Shown: one piece after another, positions 42,801-52,274 of the stretch | Layout of the letters: the number at the start of each line of letters is the position of its first letter | Numbering within the stretch: the first letter of the stretch is position 1 | Source of the DNA: Siphonobacter sp047605205 | Lineage (GTDB): Bacteria; Bacteroidota; Bacteroidia; Cytophagales; Spirosomataceae | Reading direction: 5' to 3' | Length of the DNA: 64,000 bases | NCBI GenBank assembly: GCA_047605205.1 | Contig: JASGGE010000002.1 | Location: 1-64,000 of the forward strand | The notes under the pieces: model-generated | The model's database searches: none | Seen by the model: the letters and a program-made list of their open reading frames with translations, nothing else | Told to the model about the DNA's origin: nothing | Made by a program: the position numbers and the translations under genes

Positions 42801-44814
42801 AACTACCGGCACTACAACCATTCGCAATAATGATCGGATACTTACCTTTATTGCTATAGCCCAACAGATCATTGGAACACATTCCAATGTCCAGATCAGT
42901 AACGCTTGCCCCGGAGTGACCAAAAAAAGTGACTACTGCCGTACCATTGTTAAGCTGCTGGCTAACGTTTATAAGTTCTACTGGTTCATCGGTTTTCTTA
43001 GATAAGGTCGTTACTTCTCCCCCGATATACGAGTTTGAGGCAATCTCGCCATATCCATCTACATATGATTTAAATAAGGTTAGCTCGCTAACTGTTTTTC
43101 CTCCACTAAGATTAAGAAACTTCTTTCGCCATAACTCCAGTGGGGCGGCTTCAAATTCTTTTACCTTGTTTAAATAGTTCAATACTTGCAGAGGCGTTAA
43201 GGCCGTAAGACGCCCTATACCAAAAGCAGGTAAATAAGCATGCTGACCGTTCAGGCCAGCGATAATCTGTACATCCGAACCTGGGTAACTTTGCGTAGGA
43301 ACCAAGTCTTCCGCTGGAGCATCCGCATCCCATACCAGCCTTACAACGTGATTCCAGCGAGCTGATCCGATTAAAAAGAAATGTTCCGGGTGGCCTTTAT
43401 GAACCAGATAGTCAGCAAATACTCGTAAAGCAGCCGTACTTTTGTCCCCATAATTAAAATGATCATATAGCTCATCTACGGTTACTACCAATGTATCGTG
43501 CTTTCCCCCTGCTGAAGAAGCCCGATAGGCGGCATAGGCATGGACGGGGTCCGCTACGTCACCTACTGGTTTCATTAATTGTGGGTGACTAATGATAATA
43601 TAAGAAGCTGTAGTAGGAATACTACGCAGCTGAACCCGGTGTAAGTTACTAACCGTGTTCTGCTCACGTGAGATTAATAAGGTTCTTTCCTGATCAGTAT
43701 TTCGAACAACCGCCTGAATGGTATCGTTTGAATAATTAAAACCAATACGAATCGGGTTAATCGGATTTGTTACGTCGTATAGATTAGAAGATGAAGGTAC
43801 ATTTACGACTGAAATAGAAGATTTTTTAACACTATTCAGCCGCAACCTGAACAACTTGGAATCAAGACTAAACTGATCAAGTGTTTGTTTATAACGTATT
43901 TTATAATACCCCGCAGCATACTGATCGAGGCTTTCTGTACCTCTACTGGTAGTCGTAATTGTAAGTAAATTACTAGTGGGTAGACTTTCTAGAGAAAGAT
44001 CTTTACTGAATTTGGCAGTTTTATATCCTTCGAAGGTTACAGTATTCCATACCTCTGTATCAGAATTAATCGTAAAGTCAACAATGTGTGAATTAGGGCT
44101 TCTCCCTACCAGATAGGCTTCTAATGTAGCCAGATTTGCACTGTCTTTTACCGGGCTGAGTATCGAAAACTGATATTCATACGGAACTCCTTTGTTGGAA
44201 TATCCATTGGTATAGCCTTCCCCGTAGTCATATTGTCCATAAAATAATGCATTCCAGTCTGTGCGGCCATACGGTAAAAACTGCCCCGCAGCAAAATCAC
44301 CAGTAAATGAAACAAACTGCTCGTCAAAATGATAGGTTTCAGGAGTCAGTGTTGAGGTCTCGTCTTTGTATGTAGTCATCCGTTTTCCTAATGTTCCATC
44401 CGTACGAATGGTGACAAAATAAGAAGCAGAATCGGCAAAAAGAGAGTAGTATGGATGCAATTGAGCTGTGGTTGGATAATACAAAAGTGAATCGGTCAGG
44501 CCGTCATTTTGTTTTCCGTAAAACTCAATGTAATCTTCACTGTTCCACTGCCCATCATCTTGTCCTGATACAGTAATCGCTATTTCTTTACCTCGTCTGA
44601 ACAGCTGCAGATTCTTCGGATTGGTTGAAAGAGGAAAGCCAGCACTTTGTAGAGTCTGATAGTTAATACGATATATACCGTCTTTAGGGACAGTAAATTT
44701 AAAATACGTCTGGCTGGGGTTGATCCATTCATTTGCAAAGGTCTGAGCTCGCCCCGAAAAAAAACTAGCTACTAGAATTCCTACTAATATACTGATACGT
44801 ACAGTGTACTTCAT
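39889..44814 (-). CDS. porU2: PorU2-type C25 peptidase of the type IX secretion system
   Basis: 1641 aa with a signal peptide (about 1-23, ending SGRAQ). The gingipain-like C25 domain covers about 410-760: His in VVTFFGHSGASV (about 630) and Cys in IIANGCSAGSYYK (about 661) form the catalytic pair. Long beta-sandwich regions (CARDB-like repeats) follow, and a FlgD-like Ig domain ends the protein (NEFYWDGTDQQGISLPAGVY). Classical PorU, about 1100-1200 aa, is the sortase that removes C-terminal signals of T9SS cargo; the longer form is called PorU2 and is less well studied. Probably at the cell surface. Confidence 0.85.
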   Translation of the reverse strand: MKYTVRISILVGILVASFFSGRAQTFANEWINPSQTYFKFTVPKDGIYRINYQTLQSAGFPLSTNPKNLQLFRRGKEIAITVSGQDDGQWNSEDYIEFYGKQNDGLTDSLLYYPTTAQLHPYYSLFADSASYFVTIRTDGTLGKRMTTYKDETSTLTPETYHFDEQFVSFTGDFAAGQFLPYGRTDWNALFYGQYDYGEGYTNGYSNKGVPYEYQFSILSPVKDSANLATLEAYLVGRSPNSHIVDFTINSDTEVWNTVTFEGYKTAKFSKDLSLESLPTSNLLTITTTSRGTESLDQYAAGYYKIRYKQTLDQFSLDSKLFRLRLNSVKKSSISVVNVPSSSNLYDVTNPINPIRIGFNYSNDTIQAVVRNTDQERTLLISREQNTVSNLHRVQLRSIPTTASYIIISHPQLMKPVGDVADPVHAYAAYRASSAGGKHDTLVVTVDELYDHFNYGDKSTAALRVFADYLVHKGHPEHFFLIGSARWNHVVRLVWDADAPAEDLVPTQSYPGSDVQIIAGLNGQHAYLPAFGIGRLTALTPLQVLNYLNKVKEFEAAPLELWRKKFLNLSGGKTVSELTLFKSYVDGYGEIASNSYIGGEVTTLSKKTDEPVELINVSQQLNNGTAVVTFFGHSGASVTDLDIGMCSNDLLGYSNKGKYPIIIANGCSAGSYYKKGTFGEDWLMTADRGAILFMAHGNAGYSTFLDQYCTILYKVATTDSSFLNKPWGAIHRETIRRYIGNQTTLNDYVIQQLQSFTLQGDPAVVIFPYNKTDYSINNSSIFLQGINGEEVVATVDSFRVGMVVSNLAKVSSNSFKINLKRTLSTGTVVDMGTQTYAPISYQDTLYFTVQNAGMGGGVTKFLITIDPDGEIEEMSKANNQATLNYTIPGSLARPVLPANYAIVGTLTNSQPTARLVAEYTPATSSSSTTPNILFEIDTSATYSSSFKQTTTLAASNTDGWNVSLLDKDSTVYYWRVRGADEAFDDNNQWTEYSFTYIRGVQDGWSQSTANQFASVTSEVIGLSGTKWAYTTNELKINLQVLGAKVSTTAYQQTQLKLEDLIVVTNGNCNKDALVAIAFSKTSLTPYSVLSAQLCGNSPYAANYFSADNISAGLLDQYLTAIPDSDFVLLFPSGSVDISTWSIALKQKVKALGADERLDQLIAGSAFILLARKGTGSALQWLTPAVLAEGDSTTLSLTDYELQDSYTQGTLTSPLIGPTTSWGVVQQKVALTDTQKAQLDIYGVDYGGNETLLFKDITARNLSISSINASNYPYLRLREKVTGNTTPAQLQRWLVTYASVPEGVTRLDGEDTYRSSYSYSINEGESFTGNLNYVLLSKTTFIRPVIVRVKVSNSNTNVQSTSEYSVPSTMNIPLTVSYSNLSAGENRITVNVNPEIQPEVTYTNNSVTFIVTVAADETAPTLEVTFDGKTIQDGDYVSPNPTIQIRLLDENLYQIRKDTTGIDVYLQQPDADLVRIPFKNISWEVQENNDFRATYSPENLSDGTYLLQVQGRDVAGNMAGGIPYSIHFTVLNQSGVQQMNVSPNPLQYYSRFTVNLSGDQIPDQFAIEIYNLQGKIIRIITNGDKALTIGRNEFYWDGTDQQGISLPAGVYVYRIKMTQNGQAMPVLDSSQSKSLGRIVIAR

Positions 44815-44831
44815 AAAATCAAGATTTGCTT

Positions 44832-44839
44832 CAAATATA
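44832..44839 (-). promoter_or_regulatory. Candidate -7 element for porU2
   Basis: The minus strand reads TATATTTG (44839-44832), matching TAnnTTTG, 18 bp before the ATG. The -33 region lacks a clear TTG. Confidence 0.35.
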
Positions 44840-45003
44840 ACGATCTGGCCCTGATTTTATGCGAAAACCTGCAATGATAAAACGTAGTTATACTCATATC
44901 CACTAAGAATATCTATTCCATATACTTACCAACTCCTGTATACCGCGTTTTTCTTACCGTTCATCAGGTTTTTGAATTAAAAGAAAAATATTTCACCAAC
45001 TAC

Positions 45004-45035
45004 CTTGCATCACAAAGTACCTGTCATTACTTTTG
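45004..45035 (+). promoter_or_regulatory. Promoter of the padR-pspC operon
   Basis: CTTG (45004-45007), 20 bp, TACTTTTG (45028-45035) matches the Bacteroidota consensus. It leaves a 122-bp leader before the padR ATG. Confidence 0.6.
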
Positions 45036-45157
45036 TATCATAAACCGGATCAGGAATTAAGCTCGGTGGATCATAAAAAGTTCACGTACGCATAACCGGA
45101 ATGCTACCCATCCTTTTGCCTCGGGCTTAAACCTACTATCAAACACCAACACGCGAA

Positions 45158-45493
45158 ATGAATCTGGAAAATGCTCAAGTGCAAATGCGAAAAGGAATTC
45201 TCGAATTCTGCATTCTGCACATCATATCGCGGGGAGAGGTCTATGCCTCTAACATGCTGGAGGAACTGACAGCCGCCAAAATTATGGTTGTTGAAGGTAC
45301 CCTCTACCCCTTGTTGACCCGGCTGAAAAACTCAGGACTACTCGATTATAAATGGGTTGAGTCTTCGTCTGGCCCCCCTCGAAAATATTATGTCCTTACT
45401 GAAGATGGCCGTAGGTTTCTCGAACAGCTTCAACTAACCTGGGATGAATTGCAAACTTCTGTTAATCAGATCGTAACACCCAAAAGTAAATAG
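45158..45493 (+). CDS. PadR family transcriptional regulator
   Basis: 111 aa. Winged-helix PadR domain: MRKGILEFCILHIISRGEVY, then LTAAKIMVVEGTLYPLLTRL and GLLDYKWVESSSGPPRKYY, the family's invariant wing. PadR proteins are autoregulated repressors. Cotranscribed with the PspC gene 38 bp downstream, so it probably controls that membrane-stress protein and itself. Confidence 0.92.
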   Translation: MNLENAQVQMRKGILEFCILHIISRGEVYASNMLEELTAAKIMVVEGTLYPLLTRLKNSGLLDYKWVESSSGPPRKYYVLTEDGRRFLEQLQLTWDELQTSVNQIVTPKSK

Positions 45494-45531
45494 CAAACAG
45501 GCTCCTTATACCATTCTATCTTGCTGAACTA

Positions 45532-48024
45532 ATGAAAAAGACCATATCCATTACCATTGCAGGAGTAGTCTTCTACATCGAGGAAGACGGTTACGACCGC
45601 CTGCAGGGCTACCTGGAATCTATTAAAAGGTATTTTGCCAACTATGAAGGTAGTGCCGAAATTATCGAAGACATTGAAGCCCGTATTGCTGAGAAGTTTT
45701 ACGATAAACTTAAGAAGGAAGACAAACAGGCCATTACCGCTGACGATGTAGATGAGCTCGTTCGGGCAATGGGAACCGTGGCCGACTTCGAAGCCATTGA
45801 AGAAGAAGAAGACTTTGCTGGTATGAAAGCACCATTGGCTGAGCCCGTATTGATGTCAGGCGGTTCTTCATCTTCTTCTAATACTACTGCACCGACGAAC
45901 AAACGCCTTTACCGTGATACCAAACGAAAAGTGCTCGGCGGAGTGTGTGCCGGAATCGCTCATTACCTCAACGTCGATCCGCTTTGGGTTCGCCTGGCTA
46001 CCTTAGCCCTATTCATTGGATCGCCAATTTTTGGCGGCATTACCGATTTAGGTGAAATATTTGGTCCGCTCAGTGGCTTCATCTTTATTATCTACATTGC
46101 TTGCTGGGTATCTTTCCCTGCCAACGCGAACCTGGAGGAAGATGAAAAACTCCGTAAACTCTACCGCGACCCTGAACATAAAGCACTCGCTGGAGTAGCT
46201 GCCGGGGTAGCTGCCTATACAGGCTGGGATTTAGGGCTTGTCCGGTTTGTGTGGGTATTAAGCATTCTGTTTTTCGGAACGGGTCTGATTTTGTATCTGG
46301 TTCTCTGGGCTATTACACCACCTGCAAAAACGCTAACTGATCGAATGAAAATGCAGGGGGAGCCCATAACCCTGACCAATATCGAAACCAACATCAAGAA
46401 GACACTCAACATCGAGAATCAATCCACGGAATCTACCCTTACCAAAGTTCTGCTCTTTCCCTTCCGGGTACTGGGAGCCGTCTTTGAAGGTCTAGTACCA
46501 ATGTTTGGTTTCACCCTGGTATTGCTACGAGTGCTGGCCGGGGTGATTATGATTGTGATCGGGGTGTCTGGTTTATTTGGCATTCTGGGTGCATTAGGCC
46601 TGGCCTTGGGGATTTCTGGTCTTGATAACATTGTCCACTTCGGGAACACTCCTTTAAACCTCCTTCACGATGCCTCGCCATGGATGTTTATTTTTGGAGC
46701 ATTGGCTACGGCCGTACCAGCCATAGCAGTGGGTATTGCGGGTTTGTCTCTTTTAACAAAGCAGAATTACTTCCGTCCGGTGGTATGGCAATCATTACTA
46801 GGCATTTTCCTGATCGGGGTAATTGGCTCAGGCGTTATGATTCCACAATACCTTGCCAATTTTGCCCGCCGTGGAACGATCGAAAAGACTGTATTTCTGA
46901 AATCAAACCATACGCCAACTTTTGATGCCGTAACCGCCGGTGATGAAGAATATCATAATACGAATCTGACACTCGAAGGATACGATGGAACGGAAATTAA
47001 ACTGATTCAGGAATTCTCGAGTCGCGGCCGTAACCGTACGGAGGCCGAAAAGCTAGCATCGCAACTAAGTTACTGGGTCAACTCCAAAGATTCAAGCCTT
47101 GTATTTGATCGGAATTTTGGCTTTCCTGAACATGTACCTTTTCGCAATCAGGAATTAAGAATGAAGCTCTATATTCCTTATGAAATGCCTTTTAGCATGA
47201 CGGAAGATTTTGCGAAATTCGTTACGAATCACTTTTCCTGGGTATTATTTGACAAGGATCAATTCCCTGGTTCGCTCTGGAAATTCACACGTGATGGTGA
47301 GTTATTATGCCTGAATCGTACGATTCCCCAGGAAGAAAATCAAGACGATGACGAAAATTATGAAAGTACCATTGGTCGTGGTATTCCGAAAACGTACCCG
47401 GTTGGAAGCTTCAGCAAAATAGATATCTCAGGGGGTTTTGCGGTAGAAGTAAAGCAGGGTTCTGAATATCGGGTAACGGTTTACGCTGAGAATGAGCGTC
47501 GCCTTGATGATGTAGAAGTACGGGTTCAGGGCAATACCTTAAAGATTGATCGAAAAAATAAACTCTGGAATGCTCTTCGCAATCGAGGTATTACCAGTAT
47601 CCGAATCGAAATGCCATCTCTCGAAGGTGTCGACTTTAGCGGAGCCGTTTCAGGAATTGTAAAAGGCTTTGACCAGGTACGGGAAATTGAGTTATCCGGT
47701 GCTTGCCAGGCTACCTTTACGGGCATTCAAACTTCCGCCCTGGATGTTGATGTGGCCGGAGCCGCTACCCTCACACTACTGGGTACAGCCCAAAATCTGA
47801 ACGCAGATATTTCCGGGGCCTCAACACTTGACGCTTACAGCTTAAAAACTAATGCAGTTGTTATTGAGGTATCTGGGGCTTCTAACGCCAAAGTATATTC
47901 TAAAGAGAAACTTCGGGCCACTGCTACGGGTGCTAGTGAAATTGATTACAAAGGCCCGGTGAAAGATGTTGAAGAAAGCCAGTCGGGCGGTAGTAGTATT
48001 AATCGTTCGGAAGGCGATGAATAA
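45532..48024 (+). CDS. Double PspC-domain membrane protein with GIN (DUF2807) domain
   Basis: 830 aa. The N-terminal about 95 residues are cytosolic and acidic. Two PspC domains follow: KRLYRDTKRKVLGGVCAG (about 124) and KLYRDPEHKALAGVAAGVAA (about 203). Further membrane segments run from about 300 to 440. The C-terminal putative auto-transporter adhesin head GIN domain (DUF2807), a beta-helix, begins near 625 (FSKIDISGGFAVEVKQGS). PspC belongs to phage-shock/envelope-stress responses; the GIN head is probably periplasmic. Fused PspC-GIN proteins next to PadR are common in Bacteroidota. Confidence 0.9.
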   Translation: MKKTISITIAGVVFYIEEDGYDRLQGYLESIKRYFANYEGSAEIIEDIEARIAEKFYDKLKKEDKQAITADDVDELVRAMGTVADFEAIEEEEDFAGMKAPLAEPVLMSGGSSSSSNTTAPTNKRLYRDTKRKVLGGVCAGIAHYLNVDPLWVRLATLALFIGSPIFGGITDLGEIFGPLSGFIFIIYIACWVSFPANANLEEDEKLRKLYRDPEHKALAGVAAGVAAYTGWDLGLVRFVWVLSILFFGTGLILYLVLWAITPPAKTLTDRMKMQGEPITLTNIETNIKKTLNIENQSTESTLTKVLLFPFRVLGAVFEGLVPMFGFTLVLLRVLAGVIMIVIGVSGLFGILGALGLALGISGLDNIVHFGNTPLNLLHDASPWMFIFGALATAVPAIAVGIAGLSLLTKQNYFRPVVWQSLLGIFLIGVIGSGVMIPQYLANFARRGTIEKTVFLKSNHTPTFDAVTAGDEEYHNTNLTLEGYDGTEIKLIQEFSSRGRNRTEAEKLASQLSYWVNSKDSSLVFDRNFGFPEHVPFRNQELRMKLYIPYEMPFSMTEDFAKFVTNHFSWVLFDKDQFPGSLWKFTRDGELLCLNRTIPQEENQDDDENYESTIGRGIPKTYPVGSFSKIDISGGFAVEVKQGSEYRVTVYAENERRLDDVEVRVQGNTLKIDRKNKLWNALRNRGITSIRIEMPSLEGVDFSGAVSGIVKGFDQVREIELSGACQATFTGIQTSALDVDVAGAATLTLLGTAQNLNADISGASTLDAYSLKTNAVVIEVSGASNAKVYSKEKLRATATGASEIDYKGPVKDVEESQSGGSSINRSEGDE

Positions 48025-48076
48025 TCAGGCATCGGCTTATTGCGTTTGTCTGATAAAACCGGATTCTTTGTGAAGT

Positions 48077-48104
48077 ATAGCGAGGGGCTTGTGTCCCTCG
48101 CTAT
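48077..48104 (+). terminator. Terminator of the padR-pspC operon
   Basis: ATAGCGAGGG (48077-48086), loop GCTTGTGT, CCCTCGCTAT (48095-48104), followed by TTGTTT. A 10-bp perfect stem with T-rich tail about 50 bp after the PspC stop. Confidence 0.8.
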
Positions 48105-48280
48105 TTGTTTCTGTAGTGGTTTAGAGAAATTGACAATCTGATTAATTACCTCAATCCATTACCATCTCTTAAAGAACCGGCAGGATTTTTGCTTTCCTGT
48201 ATATACCTTTCGTTTAATAATCAGTTGCAGCAGGCATCCAAACCATAAAGCCATAACTCCTGGCTCTAACCGTATAGCTT

Positions 48281-49768
48281 ATGAAGCTTTTTAATGTCGA
48301 ACAAATCCGTGCCTGGGATGCCTTTACCATTCAACACGAACCCATTTCTTCCCTCGATTTGATGGAACGGGCGGCAACCGCTTTTATCCGGCATTTGTTC
48401 TGCTCAGGAATGGTTGAATCCTGCCGGAATATTCAAGTATTCTGTGGAATGGGAAACAATGGCGGAGACGGATTAGTAATTTCCCGGCTATTACAGCAGG
48501 CCGGTTTTCACCCTACTGTTTGGATTATTCGACATAGCGATCATAGCACTCCAGATTTTGATATCAACCTCTCCCGTTATGAGCATGAAGGGCAAGTTCA
48601 GTGGCTTAGCTCCGCAGATGAAGTAAGGATCCAGCCTGGTGATTTACTCATTGATGCTTTATTGGGTTCAGGACTCACTCGCTCTGTTTCTGGCCTCCTT
48701 GCTGAAGTTATTCAAAAAGTTAATGCTAGTAAAGCAACGGTTATCTCCGTAGATATTGCTTCGGGTCTATTCGCCGATCAGCCCAACGCAACAGAGGATG
48801 CCATTATTGAACCAACCCATACCATTAGTTTTCAGATTCCTAAACTTGCTTTCCTGCTTCCTAAAAATGCCCGCTTTGTAGGAAAATGGCATTGCGTTGA
48901 TATTGGCCTCAGTCCGCAATATGCCGAGCAGACTCCAACCAGCTACTATTTTACCGATGCTCAGGCACTGCCCAGCTTGTCAGATCGGGAGAGTTACTCA
49001 AACAAAGGAACCTATGGGCACGCTTTGATTATAGCGGGAAGTTATGGTAAGATCGGAGCCGCAGTATTGTCTTCACGGGCCTGTCTGCGAAGTGGCGTAG
49101 GGCTTCTTACCGTACAAATTCCCGCCTGCGGCTACCCCATCTTACAGACTACCACCCCCGAAGCAATGTGTTTAGCCGATCAAGCGGCCAATTATATATC
49201 AGAGCTAAAGGATTTATCGAAATACACAGCTCTTGGAATCGGCCCTGGCCTCGACAAACAACCTGAAACCCTTCAGGTGCTGAAAGATTTCCTGGGAAAA
49301 GTGGGTAATATTCCTACGGTAATGGATGCCGATGCGTTGAATATGCTCTCTGAAAATCGGGAATTACTAAAAATACTTCCTACGAAAGCAATTTTAACCC
49401 CTCATCCAAAAGAGTTCGAGCGGTTATTAGGGCATTCCTGGAAAGATGATTATGAGAAACTAACCTACCTGATGGCGTTCTGTCAAACGCATCAGGTAAC
49501 TGTCGTTCTGAAAGGTCAGCATACGGTAGTAGCTTCTCCCGATGGGGAATTCCATTTTAATTCTACGGGAAATCCGGGTATGGCCACTGGTGGAACAGGT
49601 GATATTCTAACCGGAATTTTAACGGCTTTGCTTGCCCAGGGGTTAGAGCCTAAAGAAGCCGCCATTCTGGGCGTATACCGCCACGGAGAAGCGGGAGATC
49701 GAGCCATGGCACGTCGAGGTCAAATACCCCTGATTGCCAGTGACTTGATCGAGGCATTACGTTGGTAA
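48281..49768 (+). CDS. Bifunctional NAD(P)HX epimerase/dehydratase
   Basis: 495 aa. N-terminal YjeF_N epimerase domain (about 1-210) with FCGMGNNGGDGLVISRLL and VISVDIASGL; C-terminal carbohydrate-kinase-like dehydratase domain (about 225-490) with GTYGHALIIAGSYGKIGAAV, MDADALNML and GNPGMATGGTGDILTG. It repairs hydrated NADH/NADPH formed by heat or by GAPDH. Usual length and domain order for bacterial Nnr. Confidence 0.95.
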   Translation: MKLFNVEQIRAWDAFTIQHEPISSLDLMERAATAFIRHLFCSGMVESCRNIQVFCGMGNNGGDGLVISRLLQQAGFHPTVWIIRHSDHSTPDFDINLSRYEHEGQVQWLSSADEVRIQPGDLLIDALLGSGLTRSVSGLLAEVIQKVNASKATVISVDIASGLFADQPNATEDAIIEPTHTISFQIPKLAFLLPKNARFVGKWHCVDIGLSPQYAEQTPTSYYFTDAQALPSLSDRESYSNKGTYGHALIIAGSYGKIGAAVLSSRACLRSGVGLLTVQIPACGYPILQTTTPEAMCLADQAANYISELKDLSKYTALGIGPGLDKQPETLQVLKDFLGKVGNIPTVMDADALNMLSENRELLKILPTKAILTPHPKEFERLLGHSWKDDYEKLTYLMAFCQTHQVTVVLKGQHTVVASPDGEFHFNSTGNPGMATGGTGDILTGILTALLAQGLEPKEAAILGVYRHGEAGDRAMARRGQIPLIASDLIEALRW

Positions 49769-49969
49769 GAAGCGATCCGTGGGCGATTAGAATCAGCTCA
49801 GCCTGTTGCTTTTGCAAAATTCCTTATGCCTGATGAGCAATAATTCCCACGGCTCCAGTTGCTATTTCGGATGCCCGAACAAAAAATGGGTAACTCGGCT
49901 GGTCATACCGTCTGAATGGCTTTCAGGATTTCCAGTAACCAGTGGAGGAGAAAAAACTCCAAACCCATC

Positions 49970-52234
49970 CTACTGTAACTTTAATTCAATGTGCCTGCTT
50001 TCAGGCTCTATTCCTGGCTCAAGTGACTGGCTTACAACGTGCCCTCGTCCTGAAAACTTTACTTTGTACCCCCGATTTTCGAGTACATACAACGCATCTC
50101 GCAAACTCATTCCTTTCAGATTAGGAACCCGATGTGTACTTCCAGGAGGCAATTCATCCCAACCACTGGCCTTGGTCGGAATACCAAAACCAGCAGCAAT
50201 CTGGTGCAAATCTTTTGGGTGAGCATTGGATAACTCCAAGTCCCATTCGGCGGTAAAACTTGGCGTACCCTGTAAAGTTCGGTGCATTTGCATATCTAAT
50301 GCATGTACCTTATCTGCAATTTCACGGAACACCGGTGCTGCTGCCGTTCCGCCATAAGCCGATTCCCCCGTATCAGGGTTATGTGGTTCGTCCAGAGCAA
50401 CAAAAATGGTATAGCGTGGATTCTCAGCCGGGAAATATCCAGCAAATGAGGAGTAATACAGACTTGTTTGCTGCTTGTTGACAAACTTTTTGGATGTCCC
50501 CGTTTTACCTGCAATCCGGTAATTTAAAGATGCGATACTTCGAGCCGTTCCATGAGGTTCATTTACAACGCCATCGAGCATCTTCCTTACAATTTTCAAG
50601 GTATGTTCTGAGCAAATAGGGGCTTTATCACGGCGTTGGTTTGTCGTAAAATCCTGCTCAATCTGATCCCCCCGTTTTGCCATTTTTACAACAATCGGCT
50701 GCACCCAGTACCCATTGTTCGCCACAGCGTTGTAGAAAGAAAGCATTTGTAGTGCCGATATCCGCATCTCTTCACCAATCGCCATAGAAGCTAGTGACTT
50801 ACGGCTCCAGAGACGATCCTTAGGCCGATGTATCTCAGGTTTTTCATTGCCACGACTTACCTCTACCTGAAAATTTAATCGATCAGCAATGTGAAATTTT
50901 TCCAGATAATCTACAAATCGATCCGGGTCGTTATTGAAATACTGTAAGAGTGTTTTGGCCATCCCGACGTTAGAAGAACGCAAAAACGCATCATGAATGG
51001 TAATTACCCCATACCCCGAATGATTGGAATCGTGCAAATGTAGAAATTGCCCCCCCGTTGTATTCACCAGGTCGTTTGGAGATGCCTTCGTATCTTCAAA
51101 AACGGCCATCATTGTAGCCAGTTTGAACGTGGAACCCGGAGCAATCAGGTAGTTAACCGCAAAGTTCTGAACATCAGCATAGGTACTGTCTTTTATATGA
51201 TGCAGGTTGGCGATAGCCTTGATTTCACCCGTTTTGGTTTCCATTACGATAGCGGTACCGTACTTGGCTTTGTATCGCTTGACTGCCCGAAGTAAGGCAG
51301 CTTCCGTAACATCCTGCATATTGACATTCAGAGTGGTATACAAATCCAGCCCCTGTACTGTATGATGCGACTCCGACTCATTAATGGGTCGCCAGCTACC
51401 CCGCAGGTTTTCAAACCAGCCATGCCCCTCCTGCCCAATTAATAAGGTATTAAAGCTTTTTTCAATACCAGTAGCTCCTCGCATAACCTGTACACCGCCA
51501 CTGGCATCCTGCATAAGCGAGTCTACTACCCTCCCCAACAAACGGGAAGCCGTGTTTCGGAAGGGTTTTTCACGTTGGGGTACCAGCTCAAAATTCAGGC
51601 CAGTGGTAAATAATTTGGTACTATCCAGCGGCATCCATTTAAAGCGGAATACCCGGCGTTTCAATAGCTTATCAGTAGCCCGCTCTTCAGCCGTCGATTT
51701 TCTTAATGATGCCCATTTTGTCGATTCAAACAACCATTTTTTCTGTTCGTATGAAATCAGTTTCGGGCTAATGGAGAGGTATCTAGGTTCAATTTTCCAG
51801 TTTGCCGTGTCTTTTTGCTGTTGGTTATACTGCATTACTTCCAGCAGGGCCTCCCTGGCATTGATAATTTTGCGACGTAAGCCAGAGCCTGGCTCTTGCA
51901 GTACCTGGCCAAGGTGAATGGAAAGCGAATCAATATTTTTGAAAAACTGAGCTGAATCAGCCGAATGCCGAACCGTAACACTCAGGTCAATACCTATGCG
52001 GTAGTAAGGTAACGAAGTTACCAGCAGGCTGCCATCATCCGAGTAAACATTCCCACGTGTGGCAGGAATGATCCGATACCGCGTATTATCGGCTCTAATT
52101 CGCCATTCGTTGCCTTCCACTTGTTGTACATACACAATACGGGCAGCAATGGCGATGCTAAACAGTAATAGCCCCGCCGAGACAATCAGGCTTCGAATGA
52201 AAATACTGCGTTTTAAATTCGGGGCTTCGGCCAT
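49970..52234 (-). CDS. ftsI: Penicillin-binding protein, division transpeptidase with PASTA domain
   Basis: 754 aa. N-terminal membrane anchor (about 13-33), a dimerisation domain (about 60-300), then the transpeptidase: SxxK as APGSTFKLA (about 365), SxN as RSSNVGMAK (about 416) and KTG as AGKTGTSKKF (about 578). A C-terminal PASTA domain (VPNLKGMSLRDALYVLENRG, about 700-754). It cross-links septal peptidoglycan. The gene order rsmH-ftsL-this gene identifies the FtsI orthologue. The expected murE is not downstream; the next gene is convergent nnr. Confidence 0.92.
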   Translation of the reverse strand: MAEAPNLKRSIFIRSLIVSAGLLLFSIAIAARIVYVQQVEGNEWRIRADNTRYRIIPATRGNVYSDDGSLLVTSLPYYRIGIDLSVTVRHSADSAQFFKNIDSLSIHLGQVLQEPGSGLRRKIINAREALLEVMQYNQQQKDTANWKIEPRYLSISPKLISYEQKKWLFESTKWASLRKSTAEERATDKLLKRRVFRFKWMPLDSTKLFTTGLNFELVPQREKPFRNTASRLLGRVVDSLMQDASGGVQVMRGATGIEKSFNTLLIGQEGHGWFENLRGSWRPINESESHHTVQGLDLYTTLNVNMQDVTEAALLRAVKRYKAKYGTAIVMETKTGEIKAIANLHHIKDSTYADVQNFAVNYLIAPGSTFKLATMMAVFEDTKASPNDLVNTTGGQFLHLHDSNHSGYGVITIHDAFLRSSNVGMAKTLLQYFNNDPDRFVDYLEKFHIADRLNFQVEVSRGNEKPEIHRPKDRLWSRKSLASMAIGEEMRISALQMLSFYNAVANNGYWVQPIVVKMAKRGDQIEQDFTTNQRRDKAPICSEHTLKIVRKMLDGVVNEPHGTARSIASLNYRIAGKTGTSKKFVNKQQTSLYYSSFAGYFPAENPRYTIFVALDEPHNPDTGESAYGGTAAAPVFREIADKVHALDMQMHRTLQGTPSFTAEWDLELSNAHPKDLHQIAAGFGIPTKASGWDELPPGSTHRVPNLKGMSLRDALYVLENRGYKVKFSGRGHVVSQSLEPGIEPESRHIELKLQ

Positions 52235-52274
52235 GTAGACTGAAAATATAAAAAGTTGAAAGTTGGATAAAGCC

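Larger units (their letters stand above)
44815..45157. other. Divergent control region, porU2 / padR
   Basis: 343 bp without a gene. It contains a -7-like element for porU2 (44832-44839) and a consensus promoter for padR (45004-45035). Between them I see no further structure. Confidence 0.6.

Noticed and set aside
49806..50222. 138-codon plus-strand frame after the NAD(P)HX repair gene
   Set aside because: It runs mostly opposite the PBP C-terminal PASTA domain and has no family resemblance.
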